A DNA stretch of 37,414 nucleotides from Xanthomonas axonopodis. GTDB taxonomy: Bacteria > Pseudomonadota > Gammaproteobacteria > Xanthomonadales > Xanthomonadaceae. The stretch is taken from NCBI RefSeq assembly GCF_001304695.1, contig NZ_JFAQ01000045.1, positions 1 to 37,414 of the forward strand, given 5' to 3'. The notes under the pieces were generated by a model that was given only the letters and a program-made list of their open reading frames with translations, was not told the origin of the DNA and searched no databases. Within the stretch, counting starts at the first letter, position 1. Every line of letters starts with the position of its first letter. The position numbers and the translations under genes are program-made. Shown here one piece after another: positions 16,558 to 24,730 of this stretch.

Positions 16558-18939
16558 ATGCGTTTTTCATCGCCCCGCTACACCCTCTCGCTCGCCGTCG
16601 CTGCCGCACTGATGGCACCCGATGGCCGCACGCAAACCGCCACGCCCGCAGCAGGCAATCAAGAGGCCACCACGCTGGATGCGGTCATCGTCAGCGACAC
16701 CGCGCGCTTCAAGGGCTTGGCCAAGCGCGACGCCAGCTTTTCGATCACCACGGCCAGCCCGGAACAGATCCAGTAGGCGGTGCCGCAAAGCACTGCCGAC
16801 CTGCTCAAGATCGTGCCTGGCGTGTGGGCCGAGCCCAGCGGTGGCGGCACCGGCGCCAACATCTTCGTGCGCGGCATGCCATCCGAAGGCGATGCGCCGT
16901 TCGTGACCATGCAACTGGATGGCTCACCGCTATTCCCGCCGCCGACCTTGTCATTCCTAGAGAATTCCACGCTATTCCGTGTCGATGACACTGTCGAACG
17001 CATGGAAGTGCTGCGCGGTGGCTCCAGTCCGATCTTCTCCAACGGCCAGCCCGGCCTGACCGTCAATTTCATCCAGAAAAAAGGCCAGGACGAACCCGAA
17101 GGCAGCGTGCGCCTGACCGGCGGTAACAACGCCTTGCGCCGCATCGATGTGTTCAACAGCGGGCCGATGGGCAATGGTTGGTACTACAGCGTGGGCGGCT
17201 TTTTCCGCGAAACCGATGGCGTGCGCGACCCGCAGTTCGCTGCCGACAAGGGCGGCCAGTTCAGCGCAACGTTGAGCAAGCGTTGGGACAGCGGCGAGCT
17301 GTCGTTCTATGCGCGCCACACCGACGATAACAACGCGTTCTATACCGCCATTCCGCTGCTGTCGCGCAACAACGGCAACGACCTGTCCAGCTTTCCCGGG
17401 TTGAATGCGCAGACCGGCACCCTGCTCGGCCGCGACTTCCGCAATGTGGATCTGCTGATCGGCCCCAACGGCCAGACGCTGCGGCGCGATCTGGCCGACG
17501 GGCGCGGCGTCAACATCGACGTGTTCGGCGGCGAATGGAACTGGGAAAGCGGCGGCTGGACCGTTGCCGACCGCTTCAACGTGATCAGCGGCAGCGCGCC
17601 GACCTACGCGCTCTTTACCGGCGATGCGCCACAACGCCTGAGCGATTTCATTGCCGGTTACGGCAGCGGCGGAAGCGCCAGTTACACCAATGGCGGGGGC
17701 ACGGTGGATCCGAACCAGCAGGTGCTCGAAGCCGGTTGGTGGTCGGTGGACAAGCGCCTGAATTCCTTTACCAACGACCTGCGTCTGAGCCGCGAGCTGT
17801 TTGCCGGCAATACGCTGACCGCGGGCGCGTATTACGCCAAGTATTCGTCTGCCGATACCTGGTACCTGGGCAACACCATGCTGCTCACCGCGCAAAACAA
17901 CGCGCGCCGCATCGATGTAACGTTGGACGATGGCCGCCAGGCCACGCGCCAGGGGTTCACCAGTACCGCGTTCTTGAACCTGCGCGCCAACTACGACGGC
18001 GAAAACATCGCCGCCTTCGTCGCCGACGAATGGGAGCTGAGCGAACGCCTGCGCCTGGACCTGGGCGCACGCTACGAGCGCCAGAGCGTCACCGGCGATG
18101 TCCACGACACCACGACCGTGGATCTGGATGGCAACCCGGCCACGTTGTACGACAACGCCACCTCACTGGCGCTGGCGACCACGCGGCGCATCGATCAGGA
18201 CGATGAAGCGTTCTCGTGGACAGCCGGCCTGAACTTCACGCTAGACCAGAACAACAGCCTGTTTGCGCGGGTCAACTCCGGGGTGAAGTTTCCCGGCTTC
18301 GACAACCTGCGCGATGGACAGAACCGCGTGCAGGACGTGGATCAATACGAGCTGGGTTTGAAGTCAGGCACAAGCGTCTACGACCTGTATCTCACCGCGT
18401 TCTACAACACCTTCAAGAACTCGCCGTTCCAGGCATTCCTTGCCAATGGCGAGAACTTCACCGCAATGGGCGATTCGCGCGCACGTGGCCTGGAAGTGGA
18501 GGGGGCAATCCGGCCGTTCGGCGGCTTCGAGCTGGCCGGTATCGGGGTGTGGCTGGATGCGAAATATCGCAACTACCGCGAGTTCACCGGCAATCAGGTG
18601 ATGCGCCAACCCAAGCGCCAGTTCCGCATCACGCCCAGCTATTACTGGATGCTGCCGTTCGGCGACCTCAAGGTGTTTGCTACCTATTCGTACATCGGCG
18701 AGCGCTTTGCGGACCTGGCCAACAGCCAGCGCCTGCCCTCGTACGGCATGCTGGATATCGGCGCCAACCTGCATGTTGGCGACCATTGGGACGTGGCGGC
18801 CAGCGGCAGCAACGTCACCGACACGCTGGGCCTGACCGAAGGCAACGTGCGCGTGCCTGGCGCAGCCACCGGCCGTGTCTTCATGGGCCGCCCCATCGCC
18901 GGGCGGCAGTACCAACTGTCGGTGGCGTACCGCTGGTAG
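16558..18939 (+). pseudogene. TonB-dependent outer-membrane receptor with in-frame amber codon
   Basis: A 793-residue receptor interrupted by TAG at 16774-16776 (codon 73). Upstream is the signal peptide (MRFSSPRYTLSLAVAAALMA) and a TonB box-like stretch (TTLDAVIVS). Downstream, in the same frame, are the plug (STADLLKIVPGVWAEPSGGG, FVRGMPSEGD, MEVLRGGSSPIFSNGQPG) and the barrel up to AGRQYQLSVAYRW with a terminal aromatic residue. A single substitution of CAG or GAG would restore it. The start ATG has AAGGAG 8 bp upstream. The substrate is unknown; the plug is of the type found in many Xanthomonas siderophore or carbohydrate receptors, and no transport or regulatory gene sits next to it. It is non-functional unless the stop is misread or a sequencing error. 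Confidence 0.85.
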
Positions 18940-19765
18940 TCCGCCGCCACACGCTGAGCCGCGCAGCAGTGGAGACTGCTGCGCGCAACCTCGCCACCGC
19001 ATGCATCGAGTCGCAGCCTGGTGGCACCGGCATGCCCGGGCCATCGCCGACGTTGCCAAACGCTGCGAGCCCCATGCGTTGTTGCCACACGCGACATACG
19101 CTGCAACACCGTGAGAACGGTGCGGAAGCAAACAGCACCGCAGGCGAAGCACAACGACGCATCGCGATCGCTTATTTCGATCGAAATGACCGCCGCCGCC
19201 AAATTTTTCTGCACTTTTCGTCGGCAGAACTTCGCATGCAACGCATCAGCCGACACGCCAGTCATAAATTGCGCGGCGTGTCACGAAGATGTCGAAGCGC
19301 GCATGCGTTGCAGACAATGCTGCCCCCATTTCTAATCCAGGTGTTGTTGATGCAGACGCATCGACAACATCGGCTGCGTCAACACGCACAGGGGAGCCGA
19401 CGCAGGACCTGGCCGCAGCTTTGCATCGGCAGAAATGCGCTTTGTAACTCAACTGGGATAAACGCACATGGCGCTTGTTGCTGCCTCTTTGCATCGATGT
19501 CGCACACCCCGGGCATCCACACGCGGCATCTGAATGCCTGCGGTGCAGCTCGGCTCGTAGATCGCGTTGCCTGACGGGCTGTTCGGACCCGACTGATACT
19601 TGCCGGGTCCTTCCATTCGCATTCCTCTTTCCGGCTCCACCAACACCGGCTTCACAGGCGCGAGCTGCGTGGAGTGGAGCAGTTGCAAGGGCCGATCGCG
19701 CGGTTGGCCTGATGGAGGACTGTGTCACTTCGACGGCGCCCACCCTTTGACTGGAATCAAACGGA
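18940..19765. other. 826-bp intergenic region upstream of the protease, with inverted repeats
   Basis: The longest gene-free stretch of the window. Besides the hairpin at 18960 it holds GACACGCC / GGCGTGTC (19252-19259 and 19275-19282, 15 bp apart) and a 12-bp near-perfect hairpin, TGTTGTTGATGC / GCATCGACAACA with an AGAC loop (19342-19369). Neither has a T run, so operators or an RNA element are possible. A minus-strand frame (19449-19688) shows coding-like base use in its first part only and may be a gene remnant; it has no domain I know. The right end must contain the protease promoter. Confidence 0.5.
18960..18985. terminator. Hairpin after the second TonB receptor
   Basis: A perfect 11-bp stem, CGCGCAGCAGT / ACTGCTGCGCG, with a GGAG loop, 21 bp after the receptor stop. 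It has no T run, so it may work with Rho or only protect the mRNA end. Confidence 0.55.
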
Positions 19766-21592
19766 ATGAACTCTTTTCGCAGACGACCTCTCGCGCTGTT
19801 GCACGTTGTCCTCCTCACCGGCAGCACGCCGCTGTCGGTCCTTGCTGCCATGCAGGCAGCGGCTGCCACCACCCCGGCCACTCCCAACGCCAGCACTAGC
19901 GCCACAGCCAAGGCCAATGGCAACGACCCGTTGCTGCGGTACCAGTGGCATCTCTCCAATCAAGGGCAGGCCGTGATTGGCGACAGCCGTCCGGTCGCCG
20001 GCGTGGACATGGATGTCGACATCCTGCATACCCTGGGCATTCGCGGCCGCGGCGTGCGGGTCGGCGTGGTAGACGATGGGCTGGAATTGGGCCATGAAGA
20101 TCTGGCAGACAACATCCTGCCAAACGGATCGCACAATTTCGGCGATGGGTCGCACGACACCACGCCGACCGACCCGAGCAACGGTCACGGCACGTCCATC
20201 GGCGGCATCATCGGTGCGGTGGGTTGGAATGGCCGCGGCGGACGCGGTGTGGCGCCAGAAGTGCAACTGGCAGGATTCGACCTTCTTGCACGCGATTCTT
20301 CGGAAACCGATTCCAGCATCCGGTATGCATGGGGCGATGGTCCGGAGGCGCGCAACATCGATGTCTTCAACAACAGCTGGTCGAACTCGCCTACCCCGTT
20401 CTATTTGGATTTTTCTCCGGAAGACCAGCGCACCTGGCAAGCATTGATGGATTCGACACGTGGAGGCCTTGGCGGCATTTATGTCAAATCTGCAGGCAAT
20501 AGCTTCCTGGGGCTCCTTGCGCCAGACGAAAACGGAAACCGCGTCAATATCTGCAGCGAACAAACGCGTGCATTGAAAGTCGGCTGCTCGCTGGCCAACA
20601 TCGATCCGTTGGCAAATCTGCCCGAAACCATCGTCGTGGCCAGTGTGAATGCCAAGGGCACCCATGCCTCGTATTCGTCCACAGGCTCTGCGTTGTGGGT
20701 CTCCGGCCTCGGTGGCGAGTTCGGCTTTCAACGCAAGTTCTATCCCAACGCAGCGTCGACCTTTTCCCCGTACTCGGCGCCTTATGCCTACGATCCGGCG
20801 ATTGTCACCACCGATCTCAGCGGCTGCGCAGCTGGCGACAACGTCGAAGATCCCGACGTGGTCTACAACGCATTGGACGGCAGCAAGTCGAAGATCGATG
20901 CGTCGTGCAACTACAACGCGATCATGGATGGCACCTCGGCTGCAGCACCCACCGTCTCTGGCGTGGCTGCGTTGATCCTCAGTGCCAACTCGAGCCTGAG
21001 CGCACGCGACGTTAAATATATTCTTGCGACAACCGCGCGCCAGATCGACCCATGGCAGCCGCAGGTGGTCTACCAGGGCAGCGTGATCGATCCGGGCTGG
21101 ATCACCAACGCAGCCGGGCACCGTTTCAGCAATTGGTACGGCTTCGGCCTGGCCGATGCCGCGGCCGCGGTCTACAAGGCGCGATATTTCAAGCCGCTGC
21201 CGCCCATGCGCGACACCCAGTGGGTCAGCTCCACCGACGCGGCCAGCCAAATCGGTGGCCCGGCGCGCCCGGGCAAACTGCGCATCCGCGTGCAGCAGGC
21301 GACGAAGGTGGAAGCGGTGCAGCTGTCGCTGCAGTCGGCGCACAAGACGCCGTCCAACCTGCGTGTGGTGCTGGTGTCGCCGAGCGGGACGCGCAGCGTG
21401 GTCGCCACGCCGTTTTCTGTCCTGGATCCGGCTGCTTATGCACAGACGGGGTTCTACATCGACCTGACCTCCAGCAATGCGTTTCTGGATGAAAAATCGC
21501 GTGGCATCTGGACCCTGGAAGTCACCGATATGAGCGATCCCAGGAGCACTGCTGCACTCAACGCTTTCAAACTTCGCATCGTGGGGCACTGA
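19766..21592 (+). CDS. Secreted kexin-like subtilisin-family serine protease with P domain
   Basis: A 608-residue exported protease. A signal peptide (about residues 1-33) and a low-complexity Ala/Thr/Asn linker lead straight into the catalytic domain (DPLLRYQWHLSNQGQA at about residue 54). Catalytic Asp lies in VGVVDDGLELGHEDL (103-104), His141 in NGHGTSIGG, the oxyanion Asn245 in SAGNS and Ser391 in DGTSAAAP. This Asp-Asp-Gly-Leu form is kexin/S8B-like. The C-terminal 140 residues form a proprotein-convertase P domain (LRVVLVSPSGTRSVV, then LEVTDMSDP, ending RIVGH). There is no room for the usual 70-90 residue N-terminal propeptide. One base after its stop begins a secreted protein gene that is probably its folding partner. 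Likely released to the periplasm or outside as a virulence or nutrient protease. Confidence 0.9.
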   Translation: MNSFRRRPLALLHVVLLTGSTPLSVLAAMQAAAATTPATPNASTSATAKANGNDPLLRYQWHLSNQGQAVIGDSRPVAGVDMDVDILHTLGIRGRGVRVGVVDDGLELGHEDLADNILPNGSHNFGDGSHDTTPTDPSNGHGTSIGGIIGAVGWNGRGGRGVAPEVQLAGFDLLARDSSETDSSIRYAWGDGPEARNIDVFNNSWSNSPTPFYLDFSPEDQRTWQALMDSTRGGLGGIYVKSAGNSFLGLLAPDENGNRVNICSEQTRALKVGCSLANIDPLANLPETIVVASVNAKGTHASYSSTGSALWVSGLGGEFGFQRKFYPNAASTFSPYSAPYAYDPAIVTTDLSGCAAGDNVEDPDVVYNALDGSKSKIDASCNYNAIMDGTSAAAPTVSGVAALILSANSSLSARDVKYILATTARQIDPWQPQVVYQGSVIDPGWITNAAGHRFSNWYGFGLADAAAAVYKARYFKPLPPMRDTQWVSSTDAASQIGGPARPGKLRIRVQQATKVEAVQLSLQSAHKTPSNLRVVLVSPSGTRSVVATPFSVLDPAAYAQTGFYIDLTSSNAFLDEKSRGIWTLEVTDMSDPRSTAALNAFKLRIVGH

Positions 21593-21593
21593 T

Positions 21594-22202
21594 ATGAAAC
21601 CGATCATTCTTGCTTGCGTGTTGACGCTGTCCATTGCCGCAACCGGTGCTGCCCAGGCAGTGCAATACGTGGATGCCAAGACCCTGCGTGCGGCAGCGAC
21701 CGGCGTGCGTTTCACGTCCGGAGCGGACACCTTCCGCATGCTGCCGGGCAAAGTGGTGAGCGAGCACATGCCGCAACGGAACCCCACAGCAGCGCAGCGA
21801 TCGGCAACTAACGCCGGCATGACGGCTGCAGTGGCTCCCAGCGACAAGGTCGTCGCGCGCATCGGGCCGTATGCGGTGGTACTGGATGCGCCAGCGGGTG
21901 CTGCACGCAGTCTTGCCACCAACGCTGAACGCCCCATCGCCGCTGCGGTGAATGAGCGCAATGGTCGTGTCGTGCTGGTCAACCCGCAGGTGAAACTCAC
22001 CGGCACGACACCGGCCACGGCGACATCGCTGGCTGCCAGCACCGGCGGAACCATTGCCTACACCTCGACGGTGGACGGCAGCGCGGTGATCACCTATGTA
22101 TCGGTGGAACAAGCCCAGCGTGCACTACCCAGCCTGCAGCGCAGCACCGGTGTCGCGCAGGCGGCGCTGGTGGTCATGCAGGCGGTCATGCAACCGATGT
22201 AA
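21594..22202 (+). CDS. Small secreted protein, probable chaperone/inhibitor partner of the kexin-like protease
   Basis: A 202-residue protein with a signal peptide (MKPIILACVLTLSIAATGAA, likely cut after AQA). The mature part has no named domain that I recognise. Its N-terminal block (VDAKTLRAAATGVRFTSGAD, then FRMLPGKVV) and its C-terminal block (ASTGGTIAYTSTVDGSAVITY, then VSVEQAQRAL) are both conserved in the second copy at 22960. The ATG begins one base after the protease stop (TGATATG), so translation is coupled. By position, size and export it parallels ORF2 of Aeromonas sobria, which acts as an external chaperone for the P-domain protease ASP. The C-terminal block, a Gly-Gly turn followed by a hydrophobic strand and a helix, is also reminiscent of subtilisin propeptides (I9), but this is by eye only. 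Confidence 0.75.
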   Translation: MKPIILACVLTLSIAATGAAQAVQYVDAKTLRAAATGVRFTSGADTFRMLPGKVVSEHMPQRNPTAAQRSATNAGMTAAVAPSDKVVARIGPYAVVLDAPAGAARSLATNAERPIAAAVNERNGRVVLVNPQVKLTGTTPATATSLAASTGGTIAYTSTVDGSAVITYVSVEQAQRALPSLQRSTGVAQAALVVMQAVMQPM

Positions 22203-22209
22203 ATACACC

Positions 22210-22238
22210 GGCCGCAGGCTGATCCCTGCGGCCGTTCC
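22210..22238 (+). terminator. Hairpin after the protease partner gene
   Basis: A perfect 10-bp stem, CGGCCGCAGG / CCTGCGGCCG, with a 6-base loop, 8 bp after the stop at 22202. Only TT follows, so termination may be incomplete. It also marks the edge of the truncated second protease copy. Confidence 0.6.
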
Positions 22239-22250
22239 ACGTCAGGCAGC

Positions 22251-22958
22251 ATGCCGGCCGGCTTGGCCGACACCGATGCCTCGTGCAACTGCAGCGCACG
22301 CATGAATGGCACCTCTGCCTCCGTACCAACGGTTGCAGGCGTCGCCGCGCTGATGCTCAGCGCCAACCCGCAGCTGACGCTGCGCGATGTCAAATACATC
22401 CTGGCAACGACGGCGGTACAGGTCGATCCCCATCAAGCCAAGGCGTTCTACAAGGACGCCGTGATCGAGCCCGCCTGGATCACCAACGCGGCCGGCCATC
22501 GTTTCAGCAACTGGTATGGCTTCGGTCTGGTGGATGCAGCCGTGGCGGTGGAGCGTGCGGTGCATTTCACTCCGCTGCCTGCAATGCAAGACACCGAGTG
22601 GACCGTCTATCACGGCAAAAGCAGCACCATCGGCGGTATCGGCACGCCAGCGACATTGGCGATCGACATCAAGCAGTCCTTCAAGGTGGAAGGCGTACAG
22701 CTATATTTTGCAGGGACGCACAAGAATCCTCGTCAACTGCGCGCCGTACTGGTGTCGCCCAGCGGCACCCGCAACACCGTGATGACGCCGTTCTCCACGC
22801 TTGACCCGGGTGATGGCTTCGTGGTCTTCCTGACCTCCAGCAATGCCTTCCTGGACGAACCGTCAGCCGGTCGCTGGACATTGGAGGTGGACGACATGCT
22901 GGCCGACAACGGCAAGGAACAACTGCAGGAATTCGAAATGCGCGTGGTGGGCCACTGA
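22251..22958 (+). pseudogene. 5'-truncated second copy of the kexin-like protease (Ser motif and P domain only)
   Basis: The frame from 22251 aligns with residues from about 378 onward of the protease at 19766. DASCN is shared at the join, NGTSASVPTVAGVAAL keeps the catalytic Ser (Asp388 is Asn here), then come KYILATTA, WITNAAGHRFSNWYGFGL and a full P domain (RAVLVSPSGTRNTV, LTSSNAFLDE, ending MRVVGH). The signal peptide, catalytic Asp and catalytic His are missing, so it cannot be an active protease and has no export signal. The lost part ends right where the terminator hairpin of the upstream unit lies. Divergence from copy one is moderate, so the duplication is not recent. Whether the ATG at 22251 is used is unknown. 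Confidence 0.82.
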
Positions 22959-22959
22959 C

Positions 22960-23555
22960 ATGAAAACTTCTCTGATCACATTGCTGGGCATCGTTGCTGC
23001 CAGCGTATCTGCACCCGGCTCGGCACAGGTGTTCGATCGCGCGCGCCTGCGTGCTGCCGCAACTGGACAAACCGTTGTGGTGGACCGTGCCAGTTTCCGG
23101 GTGATTCCAGCAGCGGTGGTACAGCTGGCCGACGCCACGCGCGGCACTGCGGCCACCCAATCGCTAAGAAGCACGCAGACCAGCGCGAGCGTACCGGTTG
23201 CCCGCGTCGATCGCCACGCGATCTATCTCGATACCAGCGCCGCGGCGGACGCTGTCGCGCGCACCACGCGCAGCGCATCATCGGCGACCGTCACCGCCGC
23301 GCTGGAAACGCGTAGCGGCCAGCTGGCATTGCTCGGTGCTTCATCAAATTGTTCGATACCACGCCAGCCATCGCGCGTGCACTGGCCACGCGTACGGGCG
23401 GCAGGGTGCTCTATGCGTCCGACAGCGACGGCAGCGCGATGATCGGCTACGACTCGGCGCTGACCGCATTGAGCAATTGCTGCCAGCTGCAAGGCAGCAA
23501 CGGGGTGGGAGCGATCAAGCCGGAAGTGATCGTTCCGGCGGCACGGCCATTGTGA
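22960..23555 (+). pseudogene. Second copy of the secreted protease-partner gene, one-base frameshift
   Basis: This paralogue of the gene at 21594 starts one base after the stop of the truncated protease (TGACATG), the same spacing as in the first unit. A signal peptide (MKTSLITLLGIVAASVSAPG, cut after AQV or SAQ) is followed by RARLRAAATG and FRVIPAAVV, matching LRAAATG and FRMLPGKVV of copy one. The frame breaks near 23338-23345 (GGTGCTTCATCAAA); one missing base restores LGA-x-IKLFDTTPAIARALA, then TRTGGRVLYASDSDGSAMIGY, which matches copy one. Corrected length is about 198 residues. With its protease partner already truncated, loss of selection is plausible, though a single-base sequencing error cannot be excluded. 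Confidence 0.75.
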
Positions 23556-23636
23556 TGCAAAGGCGCTAGAACCGCCGCAGTCACGCGTGCCACGCTGCTG
23601 CATTGGCTGCAGCCTGGCACGTGGGCGCAGCCCGCC

Positions 23637-24575
23637 TTACAGCGGCAGCGGGCTGCGCTCTGCAAACTGCCCGCGCCAATAGGGGTAGTACGGGTACGGC
23701 GGCTCCACTGCGCTGGCCTGATCCAGGCGGGCACGCTGGTCGTCGGTCAACGACCAACCCATCGCACCAAGGTTTTCGCGCAGCTGCGCTTCGTCGCGTG
23801 CGCCAATCAGCACCGTGCTCACCGTCGGCCGCTGCAGCAGCCAGTTGATGGCGATCTGCGGCACGCTGCGGCCGGTCTCTGCGGCAACGGCATCGAGCGC
23901 ATCGACGATGTCGAACAAGCGCGCATCGTCGATCGCCGGGCCGGCCGCGGCGGTGGCATGCAGACGGCTGTGCTGCGGCATCAGCTGCCACTCGTAGTCG
24001 CGCCCGGCCAGCGAGTAATACGTCTGGTTGGCGACAAAGCGGCTCCAGCCATGCGCATCGGCGACCGCCTGCGACTTCATCAGCTGCCAACCGGCGTAAT
24101 TGGAAGCGCCCAGATAGCGCACCTTGCCCGCGCGCACCAAGCCATCGAGGGTGGACAGGGTTTCTTCCATCGGCGTCATTGCATCGAACGCATGCAGCTG
24201 CAACAGATCGATGTAGTCGGTGCGCAAGCGCCGCAACGATGCCTCCACCGCACGCAGCAAACGGAAGCGCGACGCGCCGGCGTCGTTGGGGCCATCGCCC
24301 AGGCGCAGGCCGGTCTTGGTCGAGAGAATCACCTGATCGCGGCGGCCTTGCAGCGCCTGGCCGAGGATGTCTTCGGACGCGCCATCGGAATACACATCTG
24401 CAGTATCGAACAAGGTGAGCCGTGCATCCAGGCACAGGTCGATCATGCGCCGCGCCTGCGCCACATCGGTGTCGCCCCATGCAGAAAACAGCGGCCCGTT
24501 GCCGCCGAACGTGCCGGCACCCAGGCCAAGCACGGGCACCTTGAAACCGGAACGACCGAGTAGACGGGTTTCCAT
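23637..24575 (-). CDS. Aldo/keto reductase with an internal deletion
   Basis: A NAD(P)H-dependent oxidoreductase of the AKR (TIM-barrel) type, 312 residues. It starts METRLLGRSGFKVPVLGLGA; the ATG at 24575 has AAGGAA 8 bp upstream, and the longer frame to 24725 is not needed. Catalytic residues are the Asp-Tyr pair in LFDTADVYSDGASE, Lys in LSTKTGLR and His in LLQLHAFD. After VANQTYYSLAGRDYEWQLMP the sequence jumps to QHSRLHATAAAG. The usual stretch between, containing the WSPLGWG-type cofactor loop, is missing (about 30 residues, in frame, join near 23965-23985). The C-terminal NADP-binding helix is present (QIAINWLLQRPTVSTVLIGA, then ENLGAMGW). The gap should remove a barrel strand and part of the cofactor site, so activity is doubtful. 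Confidence 0.82.
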   Translation of the reverse strand: METRLLGRSGFKVPVLGLGAGTFGGNGPLFSAWGDTDVAQARRMIDLCLDARLTLFDTADVYSDGASEDILGQALQGRRDQVILSTKTGLRLGDGPNDAGASRFRLLRAVEASLRRLRTDYIDLLQLHAFDAMTPMEETLSTLDGLVRAGKVRYLGASNYAGWQLMKSQAVADAHGWSRFVANQTYYSLAGRDYEWQLMPQHSRLHATAAAGPAIDDARLFDIVDALDAVAAETGRSVPQIAINWLLQRPTVSTVLIGARDEAQLRENLGAMGWSLTDDQRARLDQASAVEPPYPYYPYWRGQFAERSPLPL

Positions 24576-24730
24576 TGAAAATTCCTTGTAACGTTGAATG
24601 AGAGATGCGCTGCGTGATCGCTGGCCGTTCGCACCTGTGGAGTGTTGATCGCGAAAGCCGCGTCTATGCACATCGAGAGCTACCTGACACGCACTGCGCC
24701 AACGTGGCGAATGACCAGCGGGCAATCAAC

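Noticed and set aside
19449-19688. Minus-strand ORF of 79 codons upstream of the protease
   Set aside because: Starts at TTG, has no good ribosome-binding site and coding-like base use only in its first part; kept as a possible remnant, not as a gene.
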